Positions 1 through 11,574 are shown, counted from the first letter of the stretch. The stretch is DNA of 36,309 nucleotides from Brachionus koreanus (GCA_016987375.1 PJRA01000401.1:1667371-1703679); one strand, 5' to 3'. A program made the numbers and translations. Notes: generated by a model from the letters alone, not told the origin.

Positions 1-364
1 CCAGAATCCTTCGCTGGCTTCCAGTATGGAAGGTGCTCAGACTTCTTTTATAAGATTCACACATTCCCCAAAATTAACTACCGTACATCAGTGTTGCTTT
101 AACTACAGAATTGTACAGTTTGAGGTTTGTTTCCTTGCTATAGCTGGTTGATTTCCATGCTGGTCGGAGTCTAGCAAAGGTAAACTTTGCTTTAGCAAGT
201 CTTTTCATAATCTCTATTTGTGCTCGCATTGCTGTACTGATGATGCTTCCTGAGTATGTAAATTCGTTTACACACTCGACTTGTGAATCATCAATGGTGA
301 TCGGGGTGTCCAATCTAATCAATCTATGCACATTACTTTCGTTTTGGCCACATTTATTTCGATA
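1..364 (-). mobile_element. Non-LTR retrotransposon (LINE) reverse-transcriptase fragment, decayed
   Basis: The minus strand encodes the part of a LINE polymerase that follows the catalytic core. An INVAKTKVM-like stretch (about 335-364) is followed, after a frameshift near 322-331, by ECVNEFTYSGSIIS and LKLYNSVVKATLMYGS, which match the usual F.YLGS.IS and LYNSVVK..LLYGSE.W pattern. A TAA at 74-76 falls exactly where the Glu of YGSE should be. The frame then continues to ...FHTGSQRRIL at the window edge, matching FH..CLRRIL. One frameshift plus one nonsense codon means it is dead. The element continues beyond the left edge. Confidence 0.8.
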
Positions 365-623
365 GGTTGATTATTTTAAGAAAAAACAAAATTTAAAATT
401 ATTTTTTATTGAATAATTTATTAGTTATGTAGAAAATAGATTTGAATGTGAAATTTCTTATTAATATTCAATCCACAACTCTCTAATATATTGTATCTTT
501 TAATTTGCTTTTTCTAAATCCTTGGTAAATTTTTATTTTCAAAAACTTAGCCAAAAAAATAAAAATCATTTTTTTTTTAACTTAAAATGTGAAAAAAATA
601 AAACATATTTGAGAATTTTTTAG
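365..623. other. AT-rich 5' flank of OSGEPL1
   Basis: No coding signal is seen. The spacer is dominated by A and T runs. A stretch at about 412-453 recurs at 18856-18897, upstream of opsin B. The promoter must lie here, but I can point to no specific element. Confidence 0.6.
412..453 (+). repeat. Copy 1 of a ~42-bp dispersed repeat
   Basis: The block ataatttattagttatgta, followed by a purine-rich stretch and ttgaatgtgaaa, reappears with a few substitutions at 18856-18897. Both copies lie about 190-230 bp upstream of an ATG on the same strand. It may be a remnant of a mobile element. No ends or target duplication were found. Confidence 0.55.
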
Positions 624-1929
624 ATGCTTTTAAAAAAAATTCCAAATAGAATTTTGCTAAGAAGATATGCAACAGTTATTGGTATAGAGACAAGTTGTGA
701 TGACACAAGTGTAGGAATAGTTACGGATGGTCACAAAATCATAGCTGAGAGCAAATATAATCAATTTTTAATGCACAAAAATCTTGGACATGCTAGACAA
801 AAAGGAAAATTAACTTCATGGCCTGGAGGAGTGATACCAAATTTAGCTCGAAGACTGCACCATGATAATTTAATTCATGCTGTAAGTGATTGCATAGAAA
901 AAAATGGTAATACTTGGAAAAATATAGATGCATTGGCATTGACCATAAAGCCAGGATTAGAACCTTGTCTTTGGGAAGGCATTAAATTTAGCGTTTTGTT
1001 GCTACAAAAACACAAAATTCCTTTCATACCGATTCATCACATGGAAGCTCATGCACTGACAAGTCGGCTTTTTGACAAAGAAATACAGTTTCCATTTATT
1101 ACTCTTTTGATTAGTGGAGGACATTGTTTAATTGCATTGGTAGAAGATTATGACAAATTTTACAAACTTGGAGATAGTATTGACATATCACCAGGTTGAT
1201 TTTCAACAAATTTAGATATCAGATTCAAATTTTTTCTTTCAAGGTAATTGCATTGATAAAATATCGAGACAACTTGGTCTATTTGAAACAAGTAAATTTG
1301 ACTCTAGTTCAGGTGGAGAATTAATGGAAAAATATGCCTTAAATGGTGATGATACATCTTGTAACAATTTGATTAATCTTAGTTTAAATTTTTGTCATAA
1401 AAACAAAAACTGCAATTTTTCTTATTCTGGTCTATTGGCATCTACACATAGACTCATAGATAAATTGATTGAACAAGATTTTCAAATAATTGAACAAAAT
1501 GGAGAACAAAGAAGATTTTTGAGTGATCAAACACTGTCAAATATATGTGCTAGTGTTCAAAAAGCTATTTGTATCCAACTAGAAGACAGACTAAAAAGAT
1601 CTCTAATTTATTTACAATATAAAAATATTAAAGTAAAAAGCCTGGTGTTATCTGGTGGCGTTGCTTCAAATCTCTATATTAGAGCGAATATTGAAAAATT
1701 GTCTAAAAAATATGAATTGAGATTGTCATGTCCACCTGTTAAATATTGTACTGATAATGGCGTAATGATAGCTTGGAATGGATGTGAAAAGTTTGTCCGT
1801 AAATCATGTGATATTGTTTATCCTAAAGAACAAAATGATCAATTTTTCAAAAATTTAAAACCAATACCAAAGACAGGATTCGGTAATGATTTGATTGAAA
1901 AAATTAATCGTTTGAATATAAAAGTTTAA
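624..1929 (+). CDS. OSGEPL1: Mitochondrial tRNA N6-threonylcarbamoyladenosine transferase (OSGEPL1/Qri7), two exons
   Basis: Family role: transfers the threonylcarbamoyl group to A37 of ANN-decoding mitochondrial tRNAs (t6A). Exon 1 is 624-1194 and exon 2 is 1244-1929, with a 49-nt phase-1 intron (GTTGAT...TTCAAG). The join gives ISPGNCIDKISRQLGL, matching the family's PGEAFDK region, and a 418-residue protein, about the usual length. Residues 1-17 are basic and acid-free, like a mitochondrial presequence. GIETSCDDTS (20-29) opens the ASKHA fold. The metal site HMEAH is 139-143, ISGGH is 163-167, SGGVASN and CTDNGVMIAW lie near the C-terminus. No broken motif is seen. A poly(A) signal AATAAA lies at 1938-1943. 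The ATG chosen is the first in frame and supplies the presequence. Confidence 0.93.
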
Positions 1930-2985
1930 TTAAAAAAAATAAATTTTTATTATCAAAATTTTTTTTAATTATTTCTAATGTAATTCATTATTTTGAAAGA
2001 CTTTTTAAAGACTTGTACACAAGTAAAAAAAAGTTTCAGATTATTTAATATCAAAAATTTTTACTTAAATCTTATGAACAAAAAAGAAAATGTTTAAAAA
2101 AAAAAATCAATCATGATCTTTACACTAAATCAGATGATAAATCTTAAATAATAATTTTAATCAGATTTCTATTTTCTGATGATGATAATTTTTGTTCTTT
2201 AGACTTAATTTTTAATTATTATCTTTTTATTTATTTGCAAATCTTCTTGTTGCTTTTGTCGCAGCCTATTGACTACAGAAAATAAAATAATTGAATCGAA
2301 ATTTAAGATAATATTTTATTTATAATTAAATATTTAAAAACAATTACATTCTGTAAGAATCGAATAAGCTATGTGGTTGATGAAATCTTATGCTTGTATT
2401 TCTATATTGTTTCCGATGGATGAGACTAAAGAAAAATTTTAAAATCTTTTAAAAAAATACCCATTGTTTTAATTTATTTTTAAAATTTCAGGAATTTCAG
2501 AAAAATTTTTACAATTTTTACAATAAATAAAAAAAAATCAAATTTTTAGACTACCTAAATAGTTTTAATGTACAATAAAGAAGCATATAATTTTTTTCGA
2601 AAATCTATTAAATTTGATATATTTTATTAATTTTTTTTCAAAAAAGTAAATATTTTAAAATCAATAAAAATGTACTGTATTCCCTCGTTCGATTATGCTG
2701 CACTACAATTTAAGACACGTCTTTGGACCATGCACCAAAATAAATATAATATGCTATAATATTGTGTACAGAGCGCATGCTCTAATAGCCTAATCACTCG
2801 TTTAGGTCCGCGTCAAACACTGAAAGTCTGAGTTAAATGCGTCATTTAGACTCGATTTTAAAGTAAAAAATTAAAAATAATTTTTTATTTCTTAATCGTT
2901 GGTACTGCACCAAATGCATAATTCAAAAAAATTAATTTTTATTTTTATTTTGGATTGATTGATGTGTTTTCCAGATGTCGTGATA
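1930..2985. other. Intergenic AT-rich stretch
   Basis: No gene is recognised. Most of it is A/T runs. A less AT-rich patch at about 2675-2850 includes the palindrome gagcgcatgctc. It has no open frame of note and I could not assign it to a repeat family. Confidence 0.5.
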
Positions 2986-3090
2986 TTAACATTTTTTGGC
3001 CTTCAAAAAGTTATCTGATCTGTTTTTTAAGCATTCCAAAAGTTTTGATTTTATGTCGTCATTCGATAATTTGTTCCAATCCTTACCAAC
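2986..3090 (-). mobile_element. LINE reverse-transcriptase C-terminal tail, split by the hAT insertion
   Basis: The minus strand reads KDWNKLSNDDIKSKLLE...SDNFLKAKKC and a stop, the usual LINE tail pattern (R..N.WNKLP..V....F...LD.F). The frame is interrupted at the hAT target site. Removing the hAT and one target copy brings NNFTNRV, encoded by 6126-6140 on the far side plus the 8-bp target, into frame with GKDWNKL. The remnant was therefore continuous before the hAT jumped in. Nothing LINE-like is visible beyond about 6152. Confidence 0.65.
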
Positions 3091-3098
3091 TCTATTAG
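3091..3098. repeat. 8-bp target-site duplication, left (TCTATTAG)
   Basis: An identical TCTATTAG immediately follows the other end of the element at 6118-6125. An 8-bp duplication is the hAT hallmark. Confidence 0.93.
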
Positions 3099-3195
3099 CA
3101 TACAACCCGACCCGAAAAAAAGACCTGTTCGGGTACGGGTTTCGGTTTTTACCAGTACACGTACCCGTACCCGAAATACACGTAATTTTCGGGTT
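3099..3195 (+). repeat. hAT left terminal inverted repeat
   Basis: It pairs with 6021-6117 over about 97 bp with roughly four mismatches, by eye. Short GGGTACGGGT / ACCCGTACCC direct and inverted motifs inside it may be transposase binding sites. Confidence 0.9.
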
Positions 3196-3395
3196 CAAAC
3201 CGGAAAAATTTTAAAATTTAAGTTAATACGTTTTCAAACGCTTAAAAGGAAAATTTTAAAAAAATCAGTCTGAATTAAAAGATAAGAAAAAAAAAATATT
3301 TTTTTTAAATTATGATTTTTTTTATTTTAATTTCTTATGAGACTGTAAAAATTTTAAATAAAAAATAAATTTCAATTTTTTCAGTCTAAATTTTC

Positions 3396-5868
3396 TAGTT
3401 TGATTTCGGTCTAAATTCAATCAAATCAATATTTACTCTTAACATCACTCTTTCAATTAGTGTTTCGGGAAGCATGTTCATTGATCGCTTATCACAAGCT
3501 AGACCACAAATGCTGAAAAATCTTTCTATGTAAGCACTTGATGCTGGTAAAGAGAAAACTTTAATTGCAACTTTAGCCAAATTTGGAAACTTATAGCTAT
3601 ATTGACTCCAAAATGCTTGGGTTGAATTTTGTCTATTTGTAAATTCACAAATAAAATCTATAAAAGAAGAACATTCAGTTCTTATTTCGTGCAATTTATT
3701 GGTACGTAAAGCATCGACCTGAGTTTGATAAGACTTGGATTTGACTAAATTTCTCAAAGCTGAATTATCATGTAAATGATATGGCCTTGGAATAGATTGA
3801 GTTGACTTGTCCTAGGCTGATTTGATTCTTTTTTTTCATCCATTAAGAATAAAACAGTTTCTGCAAAACTTTCAACTGCTTTGGCTCTAAATTCTTCTCC
3901 ATAAGGCTCTTCATACCATTATTCTAATTTTGAGGTATTCAACAAAGCTCCTGTCAAATAAATCTTAGAACTGAGTTCAAATTCAAACTTTGATTTTAAT
4001 GATTTATTAAGTTCTTCAATAAGTTTCTTTTTTTCTCCAGTTTCATTTATAACCTCAAGTGTTCCATATACGATTATAATTAGACCAGGTATTAAGTCAC
4101 CAATTGTCCAGTCAGTTTTTTGAGTCAAAATCGAAAAAGTATACAAGGGGTGTAATATCTTTAGGAAAGAGATAATTGTTTCTTTTGAAACAGGACATGG
4201 ATTCTCAGTGGTAAACGCTTCCTTTTCGTAGGCTTTATAAATTGATTCCAGCATTAAATAAGAAGAAGACCATCTTGTGCCATTTTCACATCTAAGCTTA
4301 CATTTTTTATTAATAAAATTGATTGAATTAACATTAGAGCGACGAATAGAACCTACAAACTTTGAAAGCTTAATTAGCATTTTAATAAACACCGTGCATG
4401 ACTCAATTGAAGATCGAACTGCTAAATTTATTTTGTCGGCGGAACAAGAATACCTTGGAACCGAGTTAGTTGCGATTTCAATATTCAATAAATTAATTGG
4501 ATCAATATTTTGGTCTGATAAATTCTCGTCATTGTCATTTGCTTGGCTTAGTGTATTCGTTTCTGGATTTGTTTCATTGTTTGAACTCCTTTCTTCAACA
4601 AAATTTGTTGAATTATTTTTACCAACACTTGCAGCTTCAACTTCATTTTCCGCTTCGTTTATAATTGTCTCATCATCACCAAAAAAAATTATTTCTTCAT
4701 CAGCAATTTCTTGTAATTCTCTATCTACTACGTCAAATGAATAAGATACAAGTTGATTCTCATTTGAGTCATTTTGAATATTTGCAATATTATTGACAAT
4801 AAAATTCGGATTATTGTAATTACTTATCAATTCATCAAACATAAAGTTTTCATTCTGTTTAAACAATCTCACAAGTGCTGAACCTTGGTCACAAGATACA
4901 CCACATATTTTTCTTTTGTCAAAGTTGTATCTATTGACTATTAGCTCAATATACTCTTTGATAGACTCCGCATTGGAAGAGCCATTAATTGGAGTCATAC
5001 CAATAATCCGAATTTTTTTAACTAAATCGCTGAAAACCATAGAAGCCCCAAGAGCTAAATGTTGTTGAGTTAAATTAGACCATAATTCAGTTATTAAGCA
5101 GACTGATTTTGCTTCTTTTAACATTTCTTCTATTGCCGAATGTAATATTTCGAAGAGTTCTGGTAAAATGTTTGCTTTATATGTATCTTCACATGGTAAT
5201 TCAAATTTTAACAATTTCCTCAAATATGGATTTTGGATTTCCTTTAAAGCAGTTGTTGAGCTCAGAAAGTATTTGACAAGATTAGTTAAATTTTCGTCTA
5301 AAGTCCACTTTTTATGAGTTCTGTTAATTTGAATTGAATATGAATTAATCCAGTTTTTCAAGTTTTTATGATATTTTGTTAAGTGTTTTTTCAAATTACC
5401 AGACTCCCCTAATTTTGCTTTATAAGATCTTCCACATTGAATACATTTGAATGAGATAGAATCATTCGGCTTTTGATCGAATTCTATTATAGAGTCGAAA
5501 AATTGAAGAATAGGTGAGTATTTTATCACTTTTCCGTCAATTTTAAAAGCCTTTTTTTGAAAAACACCATTCAATCCATCATTTATTAAAATATTCATTC
5601 TTTCTTGATCTTTAATTTAATTAATAAAAAATAGATTTAAGGGTTGAGTATTTATTTTAATTATTTAGGCATCTAAAATACCTTGATATGAAATCACATT
5701 ATTTAATTGATTTGTATTTGAATTTTGACTCGACTGAATTTCACTTGTGTTTATTCGATTATTAAATTCTCGAATATTTTCCTGATTAACTGGAGTATGA
5801 TCAGCTGAGGAACATGGTAAATTCGAAGTTGTATCCCGACGGTTGGAATTGCGAGTTTGTCTTGGCAT
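3396..5868 (-). pseudogene. hAT transposase, two exons, disrupted
   Basis: Exon 1 runs 5868-5682 (MPRQTRNSN...ISYQ). A 72-nt intron (5681-5610, GTATTT...TTAAAG) joins it in frame to exon 2 (DQERMNILIND...). Counting from that MNIL, a BED zinc finger has C52-x2-C55 and H72-x4-H77. ICGVSCDQGSA carries the second catalytic Asp, and CENGTRWSSS matches the hAT T-R-W motif. The C-terminal hATC dimerisation domain reads LPASSAYIERFFSICG. Breaks: the first catalytic Asp position appears as Glu in LITELWSN, a TAA lies at 3919-3921 after NTSKLE, and a frameshift near 3800-3815 precedes the hATC frame. The pieces add up to roughly 790-800 codons. The gene is non-autonomous as it stands unless there are sequencing errors. 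Confidence 0.9.
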
Positions 5869-6020
5869 TTAAAATTATCTATAATTTTATTATAGAAAAA
5901 GCAAATATTTCTTTTTAATTAAGTCTGCCAAAAAAGATAAAAGTATAAAATTTAACAAAAATTAAAATAAACAAAAATTTTAGTCTTTTTCATGATATTT
6001 AAAATTTTTCTTGTTTGAAA

Positions 6021-6117
6021 AACTCGAAAATTACGTGTATTTCGGGTACGTGTACGTGTACTGGTAAAAACCGAAACCCGTACCCAAACAGGTCTTTTTT
6101 TCGGGTCGGCTTGTATG
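6021..6117 (-). repeat. hAT right terminal inverted repeat
   Basis: Inverted partner of 3099-3195. It ends ...CGGGTCGGCTTGTATG directly before the right target copy. Confidence 0.9.
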
Positions 6118-6125
6118 TCTATTAG
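6118..6125. repeat. 8-bp target-site duplication, right (TCTATTAG)
   Basis: Identical to 3091-3098. Confidence 0.93.
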
Positions 6126-6152
6126 TGAAGTTATTGTGTTTTTATTTTTTAG

Positions 6153-6689
6153 AAGTTCTTATTTTAATATTTTTAAAAATATATTTGAATTTTTTTATTA
6201 ATAAGATTCATTTTGATGAATTTTTTCATAAAATTAAACATAAATTGATAGTCAATTAAAATAATACCTCCCAAGCATTCTAAAAAACTATTTTAAAATA
6301 ATCTTACTACGGTCTTACCGGTTTTGTTATCTAGGCTGATAACGAAAACGAAAATGTAATCAAAAATATATATAAAATTTTAAGAAAAAATTTTATTGAT
6401 TATAGAATTATACTTTGATTTTTTAAGTCTCAAAAAATTTATTTATTTAGTTCGATACAGAATAGTTTTAATTTCAAGTAAATATTGAGTAAAAAATAAT
6501 TGTCTAAAAAAGTTCAAGGTTTTGAATTTGACGCTCAACAAGTCTAAAAACCCAAACTTGGTTTCTCATTAGGTATTTTCCTTTCTAATGCTTAATTTTT
6601 GCATACCACTATTTATAATTGTTTTGGATTATGTTATGCGTAAATCTATAAAAAAGTTTGGCTTCATCACTTATAAATGCTGACCATCT
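6153..6689. other. AT-rich spacer between hAT and LINE remnant
   Basis: No coding signal is seen apart from the 25 bp of LINE tail at its left border. Confidence 0.5.
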
Positions 6690-7170
6690 AGAAATCCAGA
6701 AAAGAAGTTAAATGATCTGGATTATGCAGAGGACATTGTATTACTTGAAATGAGCTAAAGTGGAGCTCAAGAACAACTGAATGAAACTGTTAAACACGCA
6801 AAAGAAGTTGGACTAGAAATCAATCTACATAGAACTAAGCTAATGATTCTGAATACAGACACACAACAAGCAATTAATATAAATGGTGAAAAAATAGAAA
6901 TAGTAGATGAATTCAAATTTCTGGGCTCACAAATGTCATCAAGTGAAAAAGAATTTAAATGCCGCAAAGGTCAAGTGCTTTGTTGATACACTAACAATAC
7001 AGCTCAAAATACGTATATTTCAAGAGTCTTGCTTATCAATATTTCTATATGGTAGTGAAACATTGATATTAGATCAAAAATTATAATCGAAGCTTAGCAG
7101 TTTTGCAACCATCTGTTACAGATATTTCTTTGGAACAATGCCTCTTGACAAAGTAAATAATAAAACAATT
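6690..7170 (+). mobile_element. LINE reverse-transcriptase fragment with mutated YADD box
   Basis: The plus strand reads KKLNDLDYAEDIVLL, an in-frame stop (6757-6759), then AQEQLNETVKHAKEVGLEINLHRTKLM...VDEFKFLGSQMSS. After frameshifts come LYGSETLILDQ and CYRYFFGTMPLDKVN. This is the motif C to thumb part of a LINE polymerase, with the catalytic YADD changed to YAED. Several stops and shifts make it a dead copy. It resembles the fragment at 1-364 in the order of its motifs. Confidence 0.8.
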
Positions 7171-7214
7171 TATTAGAGAAAGCAGCAAGACCAAAATGTC
7201 GTTGTATAATTTTA

Positions 7215-7385
7215 AAATATTTTTTTTTTTGACCCTATTCTATCCTAGTGGATAATGGGCAGGAGCTCATCTCCTTTTCAAGTACCTTTTTTGAGCAACA
7301 GCTCCGATCTGACACAGAGGCTACTGCATCGAGTTGATCATCTACACTGAAAATTTTACCCAGTCGAAACCGGTCCCCCATTTTT
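7215..7385. other. Unclassified less AT-rich block
   Basis: The block from gaccctattctatcctagtg to cgaaaccggtccccc stands out from its AT-rich surroundings and looks like part of a repeat or an old UTR. No long open frame, tRNA box or terminal repeat was recognised. Confidence 0.35.
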
Positions 7386-7496
7386 TGATGAAAAGGGTTT
7401 AAAAATAAAGCTGATTTAAATTTATTATTTATTATTTTAAATTTATTATTATTTTTTTTATTATTTTTTTTAATTTTAAAATATAGCTGATATAAA

Positions 7497-7960
7497 TTTA
7501 TAATTGATGATGAATCTTATTTCACATTTGGTAACACCGCGCTTCCAGGGAATGATATTTTTTACGTTAGCAAGACGCTTGAGAGTGAAAAGAACAAGTT
7601 CGTTAAAAAATTTAAAGAAAAATGAATGGTCTGGTTTTAGGATGGTCATAATTTCTCATTATGCCAATATGGTACAGAACTATATGTAAGATAAAAATAT
7701 AAGGTTGCTAAAGAAGTGAATCCAACAAACGTACCAAAAACACGACCAATTGAAGATTTTTTGGGAAATTTGAAAGCTAGAGTTTATTAGGGTGATTGGA
7801 AAGCAAAAAATCTTAGGCAACTCGAAAACAAAATTCGCAATTGCCTGAACAATATCGACCCAAAGTTTGTACAAGACCATGCCAAGAATGTTCGCTCTAG
7901 GCTTGATATCATAGGTCGTCATGGAGTTCAATATCTTAAGTTAATTTTTCAAAATAGAAG
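7497..7960 (+). pseudogene. Tc1/mariner-type transposase remnant
   Basis: FIIDDESYFTFGNTALPGND (from 7497) is the first catalytic-Asp block of a Tc1/mariner relative. After an apparent internal deletion near 7620-7650 the frame shifts to ISHYANMVQNYM, which follows the second-Asp block. It then shifts to NPTNVPKTRPIEDFLGNLKA, the third catalytic block, ending in FVQDHAKNVRSRLD. Stops occur at LGNLKARVY* and elsewhere, and the second catalytic Asp is missing. No terminal repeats were found, so this is a coding relic only. Confidence 0.75.
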
Positions 7961-8799
7961 GGTTCATGATAAAATTAATTTTGCCATTTTTTACTCTGCA
8001 ACCGTTATTTTACGGTCAAATTTAGTTTGAATTAATTGACAAAGTAGCAAGACTAACGTAGTCTCGCTATAATACACTTTTCATTATTTTAGTTTATTTT
8101 TACCGACATTGTCCAGTCTGGGTTAGGGTTAGGGGTTTAAAAAGCAGTTAAAAAGTTGCAAAAATTATTAAGCATCCCAATACACAAAAAAAAATTAATA
8201 GTTTAACTTTTTAAATAAATGATTTTTTGAGAAAATTTTTAAAATTACTTAGAAAATAAATACTTAAGATTTTTTACTATGTTTTAACTAGTGCAAAATC
8301 AAATTAACTAAGATTTTTATTTTTTATTTTTAAATTTAAATATCATCGCCATAATTGGCCTTAATTGAATAAATATATTAAAAAAAACATAAGCTTTGAG
8401 AGTTAAATTGATTGAAAAATTTTTGCAATTATTTTTTTATTCTAGAAAGTCTAAAATTATTATTAACTCCGATCTATTGAATTTCCAGTATTTTCGATAT
8501 TTCCGAAAGATTTGCCTTTCCAGATTATATTGAATGAAATAACAAGGTTTAATAATTTTTAAAAACTAATTTTAATTCTTTTTTTATTTCTTTTTATTTA
8601 ATAATAATCTAGGAAAAGCTTCTCCTGGTCAGTTCGGAATTACAGCGTCTTCTTTTCAGCCCTCATGATTCCAATCTGACTAAAGAAATTATACATAATA
8701 TAAATATATGTTATGCACAATTAGAGTAAGAAATAAACATTTATATTGAATTAGCATTACTAAATTAAATCTTGTTATCAGTTTAATGTGTTTAGGATT
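7961..8799. other. AT-rich spacer with a short telomere-like run
   Basis: No gene is seen. A (GGGTTA)2GGGG run lies at 8120-8135. A small hairpin gcaagactaacgtagtctcgc lies at about 8048-8068 and might belong to the end of the mariner relic. Confidence 0.45.
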
Positions 8800-9120
8800 G
8801 CATCCAAGGAGATTTTGTACTTCAGGTTGTTTCTGTTGGAGCTTTGAACCAGAAAGTCCTGGATCTCTCAGGCTATTTATTCAAGGTTATCTTGGTTGTG
8901 ATAAATTTTCAAAAAAGCTTGATAGCTCTGTCATTAATCTTATCGATTCTTAGCTCTTTTTGGATTGTTTTGAAACTTATATTTAGTGGAAAACATCTGA
9001 TGATTCTTAGGGTTCGATTTTGCATTTTTGTATTTCAGATTTTATCTTCTGAGCACTTGATTGAAGAATTATAGATCATTAGTCGAATAATGATCCTTTG
9101 AGTGACATGTATAGGATTCT
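8800..9120 (-). mobile_element. LINE reverse-transcriptase C-terminal fragment
   Basis: The minus strand reads MQNRTLRIIRCFPLNISFKT, then IQKELRIDKINDRAIKLF, matching the Q.VQNRALRII...P.......L.I....D tail of Jockey/CR1-type elements. A decayed LYNSSIK block precedes it and stops interrupt it. The longer plus-strand frame at 8844-9074 is its shadow. Confidence 0.7.
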
Positions 9121-11546
9121 GTTGATTTTCAATGACGATCTCCACTTTAAGCTTTTAATTTTTTTAATTAGGTTGATTTTGGAAATTTATTTTGAATTGA
9201 TAGCTTTCAAATATTCTTTGTAATAGACTAATTATCACTATACTAAACACTATTTATCTTCTACTCCATTTTATTTGAAGAGTAGACGGGGATAGGAAAA
9301 ATCTCACGAATATCAGTGTAGTAAACGCCTTTAAATAAAAATGATTGAAATCGTGAAATCGATTGAATTTATGTTACAACCATTTCGTATTTTAAAGAAT
9401 TTTTTTGGTATGATAAACCAAGAAATGTCTTTTAATTTTGTTACTTTTCCATATACCTGAATAAATTATCAAACCAGGTAGAATTTTTTTTTTGTATCAA
9501 AGTAAAATCAAAATATTCAATTCTTTTAAATCTCTAGTCTATTTTATTAACTTAATTTTAACAAAAAAATTTATTAAATTTTCTATTAATACATTTAGGT
9601 TAATTGTATCTATTACTCTTTTTTACTCCTTTTTTTTTCTTCTGTAAAAATTCAAAATTTCAAATTTGAGGGGTTAAACGAAAACGAAGGCTATTCGGAC
9701 AAACCCAGGGGCATTCACCGCTATTATTTATTAATTAAAAAAATAAATAAAATCAAAGTATTTGTTTGATGATTTTTTTACTGCATTAAGTAAATTAATT
9801 GATTAATTAATTAATCACTACTAATCCAAACAAATTCATGATGACGGTTTGAAGAAAGAAAGGCTTGCATTCACTATTTTATAAAAGAAACAAATCAAAC
9901 TAAAAAATATGAATGTAGACGTGATTATGTCATTCAAGGTGTGCGTCATTGTCTTTTGTGGCTTTTTTCTAAAAAAATATTTAACTGCAATATTTCTCAT
10001 TTTGAGTTTTTAGTTTTCGTTATCATTTTTCGCTAAGCATATTACCGAATGCATTATTAGCGTAATTAATGACGTTAAATATTAACTTAATCACATAAAA
10101 ATGAGTAAAATACAGTGGGATTTTAAAAATCTGATATTTTATTTGGCTTATTTAAATATTTGAATATTTTTTTAAATACTATCTATTATTTTAGAAGAAA
10201 ACAACTTTTAAGAAAAGAACTTGAAATTTTAAAAAATTAAGAATTTTGTTGACATTTTATTTTGAAATCAAAAGCTATCTGTCCTATGGAGATTTTCATT
10301 TTTCCTCTAAATTTTAAAAAATTGAGCTTTATTAATTTTTTTTTCTAAATTTTCAGATACCTAAAGAAATTAATTTAATTAATTAGGGAGATTCATTTTT
10401 AAGAATTCTTGAAAGTTATCAACCAACTTTTATCAATTACTATTTATTGATTTTTTTTTAATTGCTTCAATATTCACACCTTGTTATGGTCAAAATAAAT
10501 CAAATGATACCAAAATTTTCTCTCTAATTTAGTAATAATAATAATTTCTAAGTATAATTAATAAAATGCTTTGCAGACTTACAGAATTTTTTTAATTAAA
10601 AAAACGTTAATAAGTGATTTACCGCAAGAATTCTTTCCTAATACTTTTTGTCTTCTTACGTCTAGATTTCAAAAAATTGAACTCGTAAATTAATTAAACT
10701 ATGCCTTTTAAATATTTTTAATGTAATGTAAAATGATATTGATCTAAAATTTTTCTTATTAGTTTATTTTAAAGCAATATTCTAAATATGTATATTTCAA
10801 AAGTCTTTGCATTTTTAGAATCTAAATATTTGGTTTTCAAATTTATGCTAGAGACTTAATTTTGTATTTTATTGATTTAGATATTAAAAAAATAATTGTT
10901 TTATCGGAGTTGAGGTTTTAAATTTTAATTGATTAAAAATTTTATTTTTCTGAGAAAATTTAATTTGTATCAATTTTCTTTTTCAGAATATTTTTTGAAT
11001 TGTTTTTATTTCGAAAAGAAATATTCCTCTTTTTTAAATCAAAGTTCAATGATTATTTCAATGGTCTTAAGTTTTTTGTCAAATCAAAGTCCAGATTTTA
11101 ATTCTTTTAAAGTAAAAGTACAGACTTTAAACTCTAAAAGAAAAATTTGTAAATAAGACTTGTTTTTTATTTTCAATATTAAAGTATTATCTTTTGGAAA
11201 ACTCTAAAAAAATGTTGATTTAAAGTCTTTTCAAAGTCAATTCAAATAACTTGACTTTTGAACAACTACAATGTAAATCAACAATAAATACCATATTAAC
11301 TATCCAATTTATATTTATTCAATAAACTAACTAACTATATGTTGATTTTTAAAATGAAAAAAATTAAATTCTAAACTTGCAGCTTAATTTTAGCTACTTT
11401 GACTTTAACTTGGGACTATTAAACAAGTCTGATTTTACATTATTGTGATAAAGTTAAGAAACTACCGAATTTTTTCTGTTTATTTGTATTTAAATTATAA
11501 AGGATTGTAATTTTTCAGCTAATTTTTTATTCTTTCAGATCAAAGT
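9121..11546. other. Long AT-rich gene desert
   Basis: About 2.4 kb with no recognisable gene. A pair of direct repeats (tatcactatactaaacac at about 9234 and a variant at about 9311) flanks a weak hairpin, tctactc/gagtaga. The open frame at 10929-11156 is Phe/Lys/Ser-rich low-complexity sequence and probably chance. Confidence 0.5.
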
Positions 11547-11574
11547 NNNNNNNNNNNNNNNNNNNNNNNNNNNN
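11547..11574. other. Assembly gap (28 N)
   Basis: Twenty-eight undetermined bases adjoin a tRNA-derived repeat. A dispersed repeat at the gap edge fits an assembly break caused by repetition. Confidence 0.98.

Larger units (their letters stand above)
3099..6117 (-). mobile_element. hAT DNA transposon, 3019 bp, with long TIRs and a perfect 8-bp target duplication
   Basis: The element is bounded by CATACAACCCGACCCG and its inverse complement (CGGGTCGGCTTGTATG), flanked by identical TCTATTAG copies. Its terminal inverted repeats are about 97 bp with only about four mismatches, long for hATs, and contain repeated TACCCGTACCC-like subterminal motifs. Inside is one transposase gene on the minus strand. 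TIR identity and the intact target duplication suggest a fairly recent insertion, although the transposase is now broken. It could still serve as a substrate for transposase made elsewhere. Confidence 0.93.

Noticed and set aside
2996..3214. 72-codon plus-strand frame across the left hAT boundary
   Set aside because: It runs from LINE-tail antisense into the terminal inverted repeat; no protein family is recognised.
4277..4744. 155-codon plus-strand frame
   Set aside because: Lies opposite the hAT transposase, which has recognisable motifs on the minus strand; the plus frame is its shadow.
6767..6967. 66-codon minus-strand frame
   Set aside because: Antisense to the LINE fragment whose plus-strand motifs are clear.
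8120..8135. Telomere-like GGGTTAGGGTTAGGGG
   Set aside because: Only two to three units, and a similar short run at 12098; too short to indicate a telomere or telomeric fusion.
8844..9074. Hydrophobic 76-codon plus-strand frame
   Set aside because: The opposite strand carries LINE motifs (NRTLRII); the hydrophobic frame is a shadow.
10929..11156. 75-codon plus-strand frame
   Set aside because: Low-complexity Phe/Lys/Ser sequence with no motif; expected by chance in this base composition.
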